From Liolophura sinensis (taxonomy: Eukaryota > Mollusca > Polyplacophora > Chitonida > Chitonidae), in the NCBI RefSeq assembly GCF_032854445.1, contig NC_088299.1, positions 1-64,000 of the forward strand: 64,000 nt of DNA, written 5' to 3'. Position 1 is the stretch's first letter. Every line of letters starts with the position of its first letter. Shown piece by piece: positions 22,301 to 33,326 of this stretch. The translations under genes were made by a program, and so were the position numbers. The notes beneath the pieces are model-generated. The model did not search any database. It saw only the letters and a program-made list of their open reading frames with translations, and was not told the origin of the DNA.

Positions 22301-23083
22301 AGGATCATCTGCTGCTTTGAGAGTCTCTGGAGTGATATCAGCCTCACAGAACGTCTCAAATGCGATCCAATCTGCTTTATCGAATTTCCACCTAGGTACA
22401 CGTTCTAAAGAATTAGAAGTGATATGTTCTAGGATTATAGGAAAATGGTCACTACCACAAAGATCGTCATGCATCTTCCAAGAAAAATCTGGGAGAAGTG
22501 ATAGATCCGTGATAGTGAGATCGATAGCAGAATAAGCGCCATTACCTGGATGTAAATAGGTATTAGAACCATCATTGAAATAAAACAGTTCATCTTTCGA
22601 TAAAAAATCTTCCAAAGTTTTGCCTTTAGCGTTTATATTATTACTGCCCCATAGAGGGTTATGGGCATTAAAATCCCCCATTATTATAAAAGGGGATGGG
22701 AGTTGTTCTTTCAAGTTATGTAATTGAGAGATTGACAAAGAAGAATGAGGAGGAATATAGATCGAACATAAAGTAACTGTTTCCGACAAAGAAACACGGA
22801 CGGCCACAGCCTGAAACTCAGTAACGAGATCAACAGGGCTGTGAATTATATTATTATTTACGAAAATAGAGGAGCCGCCACAAGCTCGCTCTTCTTCACC
22901 AGAATAATTGCTATAAAGTGTATAATTTTTAAGAGATAATTTATCTTTGTCAGATGTCTTCAGGTGAGTTTCCTGAAGACAGAGGGCAGCTGGATTTAAA
23001 GATTGAACAAGCTGTGTTATTTCAATAAAATTTACCTTAAGACCTCGACAATTCCATTGTATAATTTTATCGTATATCGCCAT
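19387..23083 (-). pseudogene. LINE copy F ORF2, one frameshift
   Basis: The first 355 codons (23083-22016) hold the endonuclease (QWNCRGLK, LQETHL, MGDFN, SDHFP). An extra G near 22080 (CTCTTGGGAC) shifts the frame. RT, RNase H and the C-terminal knuckle continue open in 22023-19387 with FDLEKAYD, GVPQGSILSP, LYVDDF, YTDGSKDGD and CVGCDAQ. A clean 3 bp deletion removes one Val in SRRDQVLTRC near 19638. Apart from the frameshift the copy looks young. Confidence 0.92.
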
Positions 23084-24379
23084 TATGGAGGGAGACGTAT
23101 AGGAGATTTATCTTTGTGTTTGGACCGTGGACGACCCTTTCTTGGAGATGCGCTGTTAGATCTCCCTGATGCGGGTGATGTATCCATCACATCCGCATCT
23201 GATGCTAAAGGACCAACGTCCTCCAACGATCCAAACTTATTATAAGTTTGAATGGGATCCCTAGTGGCCTTAAACGTGCGGTTTGATTGTCCACTAGGTT
23301 TACGATCTTGTTGATTAGACCCTTTTTGACCCACCTTAGATTTATTTTTATCAGCAGGAGCAGATGTACTGTTATGGTTCTTTCGTTCGATATCGGGTTG
23401 TATTGTCTGCGTAGAACAAGAAGTCATTTCTTGGTTTACAGGTTTAACTAATTGTGGTAGAGTTATTGTTTTAGGTTTGTCATCACCAATGGGCCAAGTT
23501 ATAGATGTTTGAGTGCCAACCGATGTGGACACTTTCTTGACTACACTGGCGAATGAAGTTTTCAGGGGAGTGCTCTGAGCGGAGATCAGGCGACGTGCTT
23601 CTAGGTAAGTAATGTTATTTTGCACCTTTAATGTAATAATCTGTTTCTCTTTAATAAAAAGAGAACAGTCCTTAGAGGAGGCCATATGGGCTTCGCCACA
23701 ATTGAAACATTTTATTGTTTTAGTGCAGTCGAAGCCCTCGTGGCCTTCTCCTGCACATCTGAAACACACCAACTGATTTCTACATTGGCCCTTGCCATGC
23801 CCAAATTTTTGACATGTAAAGCACCTCGTTGGATTAGGTATGTATAGGTCCACTCGAACACTATACGGGCCAATGTAGATCGATTGAGGAACAGATGGAT
23901 TGTTGAAAGTCAGCAAATAAGTATTCAGTTTTATAATGTTATCGCCTTTTTTTGTTGTAAATCGCTTGACTTTAACAACTCCTTGCGATTTTAATTTAGA
24001 ACATATCTGTTCCTCGGTGAAGTCGGCAAGGTCCTGATCTCTATCTCGGATTACTCCCTGACTAGAATTTAATGTTGTGTGAGGAGACACAACAACAGTA
24101 AAATCAGCAATTTTATTTATGGACATTAAATTAAGAGCCTGCTGTTTACGAAATACTTCGATCAGAACATCGCCCGACCGAAGCTTTTTAACTTGTTTAA
24201 CTTGTCCTGCCGATCCTTCTATACATTTTTTAAGCAAGAAGGGGTCCAATTTGCATGCAGGTCTTGTGTTGTTTTTTGTAGACAGGACAATAAAGGCAAG
24301 CCAATTATTGGACCCACTGTCCGTATCTATCAAAACTTCATTTTTTAGAAACATTTGGGAAAAGGTTTAATGAAGACAT
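23083..24379 (-). pseudogene. LINE copy F ORF1, N-terminal frameshift
   Basis: The start is at 24379 (MSSLNLFPNVS). An A-run near 24345 shifts the frame after about 13 codons; the remaining 423 codons are open from 24354. The knuckles are CFTCQKFGHGKGQC, CFRCAGEGHEGFDC and CFNCGEAHMASSKDC. The middle region (WPIGDDKPKTI, SVGTQTS) defines a subfamily shared with the C-terminal half of copy L. The stop overlaps the ORF2 start as TAATG. Confidence 0.9.
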
Positions 24380-25032
24380 GGTAGATCAATAAAAATTCAC
24401 CCCACGTGTCCCCCACCCACCACGGAGTGCCAACAAGGGCGATGCCTGAACCCGGGGATACCCAGCAGGAAAACGCATCAAGGACTCCACATGAGGTATA
24501 CTCGAATAGATGGCCTTAACATGCACACCCAATTCCCCACCACGAGCACCTCTGTCTCCTAAGCAAAGAAGAAGGTGGCACATCAAATACACACCACTCG
24601 ATTGACCCATGAGCCACCGCCTCAATCGTAGTCACGCAAACCAAATTTCAGAAATAGCAATTTCTCTAAGGAATAGTGTCATGGAAAAATGTTGGGACTA
24701 CGCAGAGGCAAGGCGTGACCAAGCCGATTGATCGGACCGGGCCCATCCGACCTCCCGTCTCACTCCAAGTAAGAGCCAAAGTGGCGTGTTGGGCGTGAGG
24801 ATCTCGCTAGACCAACACACCCTCAGCCACCAGGATCCCGTCCTCGTAGATTACGGGTCGCAACCCACTGCAAACAGGTCGCTCCCCGGTTGCCTCTCAC
24901 ACAACCGGGAAGATGTGAGCCTATTATATTCACCGGGCTCACACAGGAGAGCTCTAGGTTAGTCGACTTTTACGACAAGCTTGCCTAGAGGGCTGAGGTC
25001 CTATTCTTATCACCCCGGAAACCCCACGGGGG
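24380..25032 (-). promoter_or_regulatory. Structured LINE 5'UTR (copy F)
   Basis: The conserved leader runs to the exact 5' terminus at the TSD. The ORF1-proximal part differs from A and H (the ACGAGCACCTCTGTCTCC segment) and matches the old copy N at 39003-39025. Confidence 0.7.
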
Positions 25033-25044
25033 CGGTAGCATATG
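25033..25044 (-). repeat. TSD of copy F, right
   Basis: CGGTAGCATATG, the partner of 19119-19130. Confidence 0.92.
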
Positions 25045-25250
25045 AGGAAATCATCGACGTATAAAGAACCCTCTGTGCCAGATGTTAATGTCTTTGCTAG
25101 GCTATTTATTTTTATGCTAAACAGAGTTGGTGATAGAATGCTGCCCTGGGGTACACCCATTTCCTGCTCATAAGAGTCAGAAAGAGTGGACCCCACCCGT
25201 ACCTTAACCTGACGATCGGATAAAAATTCTGATATAAATAAAGGTAATCG
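25045..25250 (-). mobile_element. I-group LINE copy G, resumed (RT motifs B and C)
   Basis: About 70 codons of ORF2 with GVPQGSILSPTLF and SLYVDDFLICYR continue G upstream of the F insertion. At 25250 the sequence is cut by the tail of copy I. No matching upstream part of G is found on the other side of I, so that part is lost. Confidence 0.88.
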
Positions 25251-25509
25251 AATGAATGAATGAATGAATGATTATGGCTTAACGCCACATCGGCAATATT
25301 TCAGCCATATCGTGGCGAGAACAAGGTGAAAACGCGACACGGTAGAGGTTTTCGACATGATAATATGAACATCAAAAGTAAAACAAAAGTACAGACATGT
25401 TTAAAATCGTATAAAAGAAAATTAAGAGTTAAAACTCGAAAACCAGGGTTATAGTTCATGTATAAATATATATAACTGTTTATCTATAGATATTTATGAC
25501 AATTAAAAT

Positions 25510-28010
25510 TTATATTTTATGATATAGGCCAATGGCCTTCAAATAATTTATGACAACATCGCCAGCGATGCTGTCAAATAAATCATATATAGAGTTGACC
25601 GTGTAGAATCTCTGCATGGGCATGGGCAAAGGGCAAAGTCTACACAGTCAACCAGAATATGTTTGATGCCATATTGAGCATCACATCCAACACACTCGGG
25701 AGCACTGCTCCCATCCAAGATGAAATTGTGTGTCAGATGAGAATGTCCAATACGGCATCTGGTTAAAACGACTTGGTCTCTGCGAGACATATTAAGTGTA
25801 TATGAATTATAGCCAATGACCGGATGAATAGCATGCAGTTTATTATGGGCCTGCAAGTTCCATTCACCCTGCCAAAGGCCACGAATATATTTAAGAATAT
25901 TGGACTTCATGTCAGTATAAGGGATTTTTATCTTAGATATGGGTTTATTTAGGGCAGCTTTCGCCTCCCTGTCTGCGACTGTGTTTCCATGGATACCAAT
26001 ATGACTTGGTATCCAGCAGAATATAATATCTTTACCTCTTCTAATTAATTTCCTATGTATAGCTAAAATTTGAAGGATCAAGGGATTTTTAAATTTATTA
26101 TTCTGTATTGCCAATAAGCTAGACAACGAGTCCGTGCATATCATTGCCCTCTGGGCACACCCAGAAGAAACATATGATAAGGCAAGGAGTATAGCTCTGG
26201 CCTCGGCAGAGAATATTGAAGAAGAGGATGGAAGACGAAAGGAAGAGACCCGCTGCTCTAAGACAGCCGCAGTCGCAACCCTGTCCCCATCCTTCGACCC
26301 GTCAGTATATATAAATTTATAATCCGTATAATTAGCTTTAATTTCAGCAAAACCTTGCTGAATTATAAGAGGATTTATATTCGATTTATTATATTTACGT
26401 AGATCAAATATTAGTTTTGGTTGTGGGAGAAGCCATGGAGGAGACTCCGGAAAAGACACCGGAGCTATATCCTCCAGCTTGATGTTAGCTCCCACAATAT
26501 GGTCCCGTATGCGCAGACCGAACGAAGGGATCTTGTTAGGACATTTAATATATTTGTCTACATACAATGGATTGAAAACACAGTCGTAGGCAGGGTTTGT
26601 TGGATGTGCTTTAAGCTTTGTAGTATATTGAAGACTAAGTTTAATACGTCGGTGGTATAAGGAAGGCTCATTTGCCTCCACGTATAAACTTTCTACTGGT
26701 GAGGTTCTAAAAGCACCAAGGCTGAGCCTCAAACCTTGGTGATGAACAGGATCCAACATTTTAATGTACGACTTCCTAGCGGAACCGTAAATGATGGATC
26801 CATAGTCCAATTTAGACCTCACCAGAGAACGATATAAATTAAGTAAAACTGATCGGTCAGCACCCCAATCGGTGCTAGACACGACCTTAATTATATCGAG
26901 AGCCTTTGTACATTTAGCTTTAAGCATTTTAATATGAGGTATAAAAGATAGTTTACTATCAAATATTATACCTAAAAATTTTGTTTCTCCAACAATTTTA
27001 ACCTGTTCACCACAAAAATTTAGCTCAGGGTCAAGATGAAGTTTCCGTTTATTACAAAAATGCATACCGACGGTTTTAGACGTTGAAAATCTAAAACCGT
27101 TTTCAGTTGCCCATTTCTCGATCTTATTGAGACAAAGCTGCAACTGACGTTCGATATTATTCATATTCTTAGCTCGGTAGCATATAAGGAAATCATCCAC
27201 GTATAAAGAACCCTCTGTGCCCGATGTTAATGTTTTTGCTAGGCTATTTATTTTTATGCTGAACAGAGTTGGTGATAGAATGCTGCCCTGGGGTACACCC
27301 ATTTCTTGCTCATAAGAGTCAGAAAGAGTGGACCCCACCCGTACCTTAAACTGACGATCGGATAAAAATTTGGATATAAATATAGGTAAGCGACCTTTTA
27401 GACCCATATTCGCGAGATCTTTTAAAATACCATATTTCCATGTGGTGTCGTAGGCCTTTTCAAGGTCAAAAAATATGGACACCACATGTTCATTATTGAT
27501 GAAGCCATCGCGAATAAAAGTTTCAAATCGAACAAGGTGATCCATGGTAGATCTACCTTGCCGAAAACCACATTGAATATTAGATAAAAGCTTGTTGGTT
27601 TCAAGAAACCAAACAAGTCTATCATTAATCATCCGTTCCATAGTCTTACAGACACAGCTGGTTAGAGCTATGGGACGGTAATTATGTGGATCAGTATGAT
27701 CCTTACCCGGTTTTGGAACCGGAATAATACACGCCTCCCTCCATGATGATGGAAAATTACCAGTTATCCAAATATCATTAATCAAGTCCAAGAGAGTCTC
27801 CAGTGGCTCAGGTGGTAAATGGTTCAGAAACTTATAATATACATTATCAGGACCACAGGCAGTATCATGGGCCTTTTTTAATGCAGTTCTAAGTTCCTCG
27901 ATATTAAACGGATGATTATAATCTTCTAAATTCTTAGAAGAAAAGGGCAATTTGGTTTTCTCCTTCTGGTTTTTAATACGTTGGAATTCTTTAGTATAGT
28001 TCTCAGAAGA
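25510..28010 (-). pseudogene. LINE copy I ORF2, RT-RNase H half
   Basis: The long frame 27950-25548 carries RT (FDLEKAYD, GVPQGSILSP, LYVDDF), RNase H (YTDGSKDGD, FSAEARA, HIGIHGNTVADREA) and the C-terminal knuckle. A short duplication near 25615-25635 (GGGCATGGGCAAAGGGCAAAG) shifts the frame after DCVDFA and replaces the last 30 residues. The 5' half of the gene continues at 33943 beyond copy H. Confidence 0.9.
27998..28010 (-). repeat. TSD of copy H, left
   Basis: AGTTCTCAGAAGA, identical to 33930-33942 (13 of 13). Confidence 0.95.
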
Positions 28011-28266
28011 ATGAATGAATGATTATGGCTTTACGCCACATCGGCAATATTTCAACCATATCGTGGCGAGAACATGTTTAAAACCAGGAATCAGTATATG
28101 GTTTTCAAGACTGAAGTATGAACATACAAAACAAATGAAAAATGACAGACATGTTTTAAACTAGGTAAAACAATCAAAGCTCTTTAAAAACTTGAAAACC
28201 ACAAAGCTTTTGAAATTTTAATTTGTATATATGAACTAAAAATATCTATGTGAAATAAAAATGAAA

Positions 28267-31200
28267 TTATATCTTATGATATAATCCAATATGTTTTAAG
28301 TAATTAATGACAGTATCGCCAGCGACACTGTCAAATAAATCAAATATAGAGTTGACCGTGTAGAACCTTTGCCGAACATGGGCAAAGTCCACACAGTCAA
28401 CCAAAATATGTTTGATGCCATATTGAGCATCACATCCAACACACTCGGGAGCACTGCTCCCATCTAAGATGAAATTGTGTGTCAGATGAGAATGACCAAT
28501 ACGACACCTTGTTAAAACTACTTGGTCTCTACGAGACATTAGACAAGTATAGGCATTGTAGCCAATGACAGGATGAATGGCATGCAGTTTATTATGGATC
28601 TGCAAGTCCCATTCACCCTGCCAAAGGCGACGAATATATTTAAGAATATTGGACTTCACGTCAGCATAAGGGATTTTAACCCGAGATACAGGTTTATATA
28701 TGGCAGCTTTCGCTTCCCTGTCCACGACTGTGTTTCCATGGATACCAGTGTGACTTGGTATCCAACAGAATATAATATCTTTACCTCTTTTAATTAATTT
28801 TCGGTGTTTAGTTATTATCTCAAGTATCAATGGATTTTTAAATTTATTATTCTGAATTGCCAAAAGGCAAGACAGCGAGTCGCTGCATATCACTGCCCTC
28901 TGGACATGCCCAGAGGAAACATATGATAAGGCCAGGAGTATAGCCCTGGCCTCTGCAGAAAAGATAGAAGATGAAGGTGGCAGACGAAGAGAAGTGACCC
29001 GCTGCTCTAAGACAGCCGCAGTCGCAACCCTGTCCCCATCCTTTGACCCGTCAGTATATATAAATTTATAGTCCATATAATCAGCCTTGATTTCAGCAAA
29101 ACCTTGCTGAATTATAAGAGGATTTGTATTCGATTTATTATATTTACGTAGATCAAATATTAGTTTAGTTTGTGGGAGAAGCCATGGAGGAGACTCTGGA
29201 AAAGATACCGGAGCTATATCCTCCAGCTTGATGTTAGCACCCACAATATGGTCCCGTATGCGAAGACCGAACGAAGGGATCTTGTTAGGACATTTAATAT
29301 ATTTCTCTACATATAATGGATTGAAAACACAGTCGTAGGCAGGGTTTGTTGGATGTGCTTTAAGCTTTGTAGCATATTGAAGACTAAGTTTAATACGTCG
29401 GTTGTATAAGGAAGGCTCATTTGCCTCCACGTATAAACTTTCTACTGGTGAGGTTCTAAAAGCACCAAGGCTGAGCCTCAAACCTTGGTGATGAACAGGA
29501 TCCAACATTTTAATATACGACTTCCTAGCGGAACCGTAAATGATGGATCCATAGTCCAATTTAGACCTCACCAGAGAACGATATAAATTAAGTAAAACTG
29601 ATCGGTCAGCACCCCAGTCGGTGCTAGACACGACCTTAATTATATCGAGAGCCTTTGTACATTTAGCTTTAAGCATTTTAATATGAGGTATAAAAGATAG
29701 TTTACTATCAAATATTATACCTAAAAATTTTGTTTCTCCAACAATTTTAACCTGTTCACCACAAAAATTTAGCTCAGGGTCAAGATGAAGTTTCCGTTTG
29801 TTACAAAAATGCATACCGACGGTTTTAGACGTTGAAAATCTAAAACCGTTTTCAGTTGCCCATGTCTCGATCTTATTGAGACAAAGCTGCAACTGACGTT
29901 CGATGTTATTCATATTCTTAGCTCGGTAGCATATAAGGAAATCATCCACATATAAAGAACCCTCTGTGCCCGATGTTAATGTTTTTGCTAGGCTATTTAT
30001 TTTTATGCTGAACAGAGTTGGTGATAGAATACTGCCCTGGGGTACACCCATTTCCTGCTCATAAGAGTCAGAAAGAGTGGACCCCACCCGTACCTTAAAC
30101 TGACGATCAGATAAAAATTGGGATATAAATATAGGTAAGCGACCTTTTAGACCCATATTCGCGAGATCTTTTAAAATACCATATTTCCATGTGGTGTCGT
30201 AAGCCTTTTCAAGGTCAAAAAATATGGACACCACATGTTCATTATTGATGAAGCCATCGCGAATAAAGGTTTCAAATCGAACAAGGTGATCCATGGTAGA
30301 TCTACCTTGCCGAAAACCACATTGAATATTAGATAAAAGCTTGTTGGTTTCAAGAAACCAAACAAGTCTATCATTAATCATCCGTTCCATAGTCTTACAG
30401 ACACAGCTGGTAAGAGCTATGGGACGGTAATTATTTGGATCAGTATGATCCTTACCCGGTTTAGGGACCGGGATAATGCACGCCTCCCTCCATGATGGTG
30501 GAAAATTACCAGTTATCCAAATATCATTAAGCAAGTCCAAGAGAGTCTCCAGTGGCTCAAGTGGTAAATGGTTTAGAAACTTATAATATACATTATCGGG
30601 ACCACAGGCAGTATCGTGGGCCTTTCTTAACGCAGTTTTAAGTTCCTCGATTTTAAAAGGACAATTATATTCTTCTAAATTTTTAGAAGAAAAGGGCAAT
30701 TTAGTTTTCTCCTTCTGGTTTTTAATACGTTGGAATTTTTTAGTATAGTTCTCAGAAGAAGATTTCTTGGAAATTGTCTCAGCTAATTTATTTGCAATAT
30801 GGGATGGAGAGGTTAATATATTATCTCCATCTTTCAAATGCTGGACTTTGGCTTTATTATTTTTGCCCTTAAGTTTCTGAACCATGTTCCAGACCTTACG
30901 CATGGGTGTTTTTGACGTAATGCCTGAAACAAAGTTCCGCCAACAAGATCGTCTCTTGGACTTGAGTAATCGACGAGCCTTAGCTCTAAATTTACGAACC
31001 TGGTTTAAATTATTATCAGTAGGACAATGATTAAATCTGCGTTCAGCCTTTTTACGGTCCTTTATGGCTTTACGACAGTCATTGTCGTACCAGGGTTTAC
31101 TTTTGGATTTGGGATTTGTCGAGGTCTTAGGGATAGTTCTGTCAGCGGCTTCTAAAACAAGCTGATTAAATTTTAACATAGGATCATCTGCTCCAGTGAG

Positions 31201-31962
31201 AGTCTTTGAGGTGATATCAGCCTCACAGAACATCTCAAATGCGATCCAATCCGCTTTATCGAATTTCCACCTAGCTACACGTTCTAATGAATTAGAAGTG
31301 ATATGTTCTAGGATTATAGGAAAATGGTCGCTACCACAAAGATCGTCATGCACCTTCCAAGAAAAATCCGGGAGAAGTGATGGATCTGTGATAGTGAGAT
31401 CGATAGCAGAATAAGCGCCATTACCTGGATGTAAATAGGTATTAGAACCATCATTGAAATAACACAGTTCTTCGTTAGCTAAGAAGTTTTCGATGACCTT
31501 GCCCTTATCATTTATGTTGTTACTGCCCCATAGGGGGTTATGGGAATTAAAATCTCCCATAAGTATAAAAGGTGTTGGCAACTGTTGTTTTAAATTATGT
31601 AACTGCAAAGCTGACAAAGAAATGTTCGGGGGAATATACACTGAACATAATGTGATTGTTTCACATAGTGAAACACGAACGGCCACAGCCTGAAGTTCTG
31701 TATCCAGAGCAACAGGGCTGTGAATAACATTGTTATTGACGAAGATAGAGGAGCCGCCTGCAGCTCGATCTTCTTCATTCGAGTACGTACTGTATAATGA
31801 GTAATTTTTAAGAGTTATTTTGTCTTTGTCAGATGTCTTCAGGTGAGTTTCCTGAAGACACAGGGCAATAGGATTTAATGATTGAACAAGCTGTGTTATT
31901 TCAATAAAATTTACCTTAAGGCCTCGACAATTCCACTGTATAATTTTGTCATATATCGCCAT
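28267..31962 (-). CDS. LINE copy H ORF2: AP endonuclease-reverse transcriptase-RNase H polyprotein (1,231 aa)
   Basis: Intact. Endonuclease spans about 1-225: QWNCRG at 9-14, QETH at 37-40 with E38, GDFN at 136-139, SDH at 211-213. RT spans about 450-760: YRPIALTS 512-519, FDLEKAYD 582-589, GVPQGSILSP 639-648, YVDD 671-674. RNase H spans about 965-1090: D971 in YTDGS, E1004 in FSAEA, D1028 in CSDSLS, H1071 in PSHTG, D1081. The terminal knuckle is C1174-C1177-H1185-C1190. By family knowledge it nicks target DNA and copies the element RNA from the nick. The ATG overlaps the ORF1 stop (TAATG), so translation probably depends on reinitiation. Confidence 0.97.
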   Translation of the reverse strand: MAIYDKIIQWNCRGLKVNFIEITQLVQSLNPIALCLQETHLKTSDKDKITLKNYSLYSTYSNEEDRAAGGSSIFVNNNVIHSPVALDTELQAVAVRVSLCETITLCSVYIPPNISLSALQLHNLKQQLPTPFILMGDFNSHNPLWGSNNINDKGKVIENFLANEELCYFNDGSNTYLHPGNGAYSAIDLTITDPSLLPDFSWKVHDDLCGSDHFPIILEHITSNSLERVARWKFDKADWIAFEMFCEADITSKTLTGADDPMLKFNQLVLEAADRTIPKTSTNPKSKSKPWYDNDCRKAIKDRKKAERRFNHCPTDNNLNQVRKFRAKARRLLKSKRRSCWRNFVSGITSKTPMRKVWNMVQKLKGKNNKAKVQHLKDGDNILTSPSHIANKLAETISKKSSSENYTKKFQRIKNQKEKTKLPFSSKNLEEYNCPFKIEELKTALRKAHDTACGPDNVYYKFLNHLPLEPLETLLDLLNDIWITGNFPPSWREACIIPVPKPGKDHTDPNNYRPIALTSCVCKTMERMINDRLVWFLETNKLLSNIQCGFRQGRSTMDHLVRFETFIRDGFINNEHVVSIFFDLEKAYDTTWKYGILKDLANMGLKGRLPIFISQFLSDRQFKVRVGSTLSDSYEQEMGVPQGSILSPTLFSIKINSLAKTLTSGTEGSLYVDDFLICYRAKNMNNIERQLQLCLNKIETWATENGFRFSTSKTVGMHFCNKRKLHLDPELNFCGEQVKIVGETKFLGIIFDSKLSFIPHIKMLKAKCTKALDIIKVVSSTDWGADRSVLLNLYRSLVRSKLDYGSIIYGSARKSYIKMLDPVHHQGLRLSLGAFRTSPVESLYVEANEPSLYNRRIKLSLQYATKLKAHPTNPAYDCVFNPLYVEKYIKCPNKIPSFGLRIRDHIVGANIKLEDIAPVSFPESPPWLLPQTKLIFDLRKYNKSNTNPLIIQQGFAEIKADYMDYKFIYTDGSKDGDRVATAAVLEQRVTSLRLPPSSSIFSAEARAILLALSYVSSGHVQRAVICSDSLSCLLAIQNNKFKNPLILEIITKHRKLIKRGKDIIFCWIPSHTGIHGNTVVDREAKAAIYKPVSRVKIPYADVKSNILKYIRRLWQGEWDLQIHNKLHAIHPVIGYNAYTCLMSRRDQVVLTRCRIGHSHLTHNFILDGSSAPECVGCDAQYGIKHILVDCVDFAHVRQRFYTVNSIFDLFDSVAGDTVINYLKHIGLYHKI

Positions 31963-33326
31963 TATGGAGGGAGACGTATAGGAGATTTCTCTTTATGTTT
32001 TGACCGAGGACGACCCTTTCTTGGAGATCGGCTGGAAGATCTCCCTGATGCGGGTGATATATCCATCACCTCCGCATCTGATGTTGAAGGACCAACGTCC
32101 TCCAACGAACCAAACTTATTAAAAGTTTGTATAGGATCCCTAGTGGCCTTAGAGGGACGCTCTGTGGGGCCACCAGGTTTATTAGTTATTTTATTATTAT
32201 TTTGAGATTGACTTTTGGACTTATTTTTGTCATTTTTAGGGCAATCGGGCTCAGCTGGTTTACCAGGGTGTTCTATACTATTTACTGTTTTTATTTGTTC
32301 TTTTGAAGGAGTTTGAGTTGAGGAAGAACTAAATGAAGGTTGAGATGGAAGTTGCACAGAAACATAACTAGGTTTGTCGTTTCCAATGGGCCAAGTCCAA
32401 GAGGTTTGAGTAGCAACAGTTGCTACTCGCTTGACCACATTGGCAAACGAAGTCGGTAGAGAAGTATTAGAAAGTGAGGCTAATTTCCGGGCGTCCTGAT
32501 AGGAGATATTGTTTTTAATTTTCAAGTTGATAATTTGCTTTTCCTTAACGAAAAGCGGGCAGTCTTTTGAGGAGGCCATGTGATCTCCACTGCAGTTGCA
32601 ACACTTAACTGTGTTGCTGCAGCCGAAACCATCATGCCCTTCACTGCCGCATCTGAAGCAAATAAGTTTGTTCTTACATTGCCCCTTGCCATGACCAAAT
32701 CGTTGGCAATTAAAACAACGTGTAGGATTGGGGATATATAAATCCACATTAACCCTATACGGGCCAACGTAGATATGAGACGGAAGGGAGGTAGTGTTAA
32801 AGGTAAGCAGGTATGTATTAAGTTTAAAGAGGTTACCAGATTTCTTCGTAACGAAGCGTTTCACTCTGGTAACACCCTGTGAATTTAGTTCTTGGCAGAT
32901 TTCTTCCTCATTCAGGTCAGCTATATCACCATCCCTGTCACGAATGATTCCCTGACAGCTGTTCAGGGAATGGTGAGGGGATGTGAAAACAGATATGTCA
33001 GATATTTTATTTAATTTAAGTAAATTTTTTGACTGTTGTTGCCGGAAACATTCAATGAGAATGTCTCCGGATCTAAGTTTTTTAACGTTTTTTAAAGTTC
33101 CTGCTGTGCCCTGGAGAGCCCTTTGCAGAAGAAACGGGTGAATTTTTGAAGCCGGCTTTTGTTCACTCTTAGTTGAGAGAACAATGAAAGCCGGCCAACT
33201 GCTCTGTTCGTTATCCAGTGAGTCCGACAACTTCCTCTTTTTATCAGCACTTAAAGACAAAGTCGGCTGAGAGGAAGATTTATTAGATAAATTTGAAATA
33301 TTTAAAGTAGGTTTTGATGTAGACAT
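31962..33326 (-). CDS. LINE copy H ORF1: gag-like RNA-binding protein (454 aa)
   Basis: Intact. Residues 44-200 form the RRM-like region (SWPAFIVLSTK to VDLYIPNPTR). The three zinc knuckles are C204-C207-H212-C217, C223-C226-H231-C236 and C242-C245-H249-C256. A low-complexity Ser/Thr/Asn/Lys linker follows, then a conserved segment (PSKATRDPIQTFNKFGSLED), and the protein ends in basic residues and SPIRLPP. The family role is RNA binding and packaging with ORF2 protein. The start AGACATG is shared with most copies. ORF2 begins at the last base of its stop codon. Confidence 0.95.
   Translation of the reverse strand: MSTSKPTLNISNLSNKSSSQPTLSLSADKKRKLSDSLDNEQSSWPAFIVLSTKSEQKPASKIHPFLLQRALQGTAGTLKNVKKLRSGDILIECFRQQQSKNLLKLNKISDISVFTSPHHSLNSCQGIIRDRDGDIADLNEEEICQELNSQGVTRVKRFVTKKSGNLFKLNTYLLTFNTTSLPSHIYVGPYRVNVDLYIPNPTRCFNCQRFGHGKGQCKNKLICFRCGSEGHDGFGCSNTVKCCNCSGDHMASSKDCPLFVKEKQIINLKIKNNISYQDARKLASLSNTSLPTSFANVVKRVATVATQTSWTWPIGNDKPSYVSVQLPSQPSFSSSSTQTPSKEQIKTVNSIEHPGKPAEPDCPKNDKNKSKSQSQNNNKITNKPGGPTERPSKATRDPIQTFNKFGSLEDVGPSTSDAEVMDISPASGRSSSRSPRKGRPRSKHKEKSPIRLPP

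Larger units (their letters stand above)
19131..25032 (-). mobile_element. I-group LINE copy F, full length, nested in G
   Basis: A complete 5.9 kb element with (CATT)n tail (19131-19146), complete 5' end (25032) and an exact 12-13 bp TSD. It lies in the YVDD-coding region of copy G in the same orientation. ORF2 is split by one frameshift, and ORF1 by one near its N-terminus. Confidence 0.93.
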
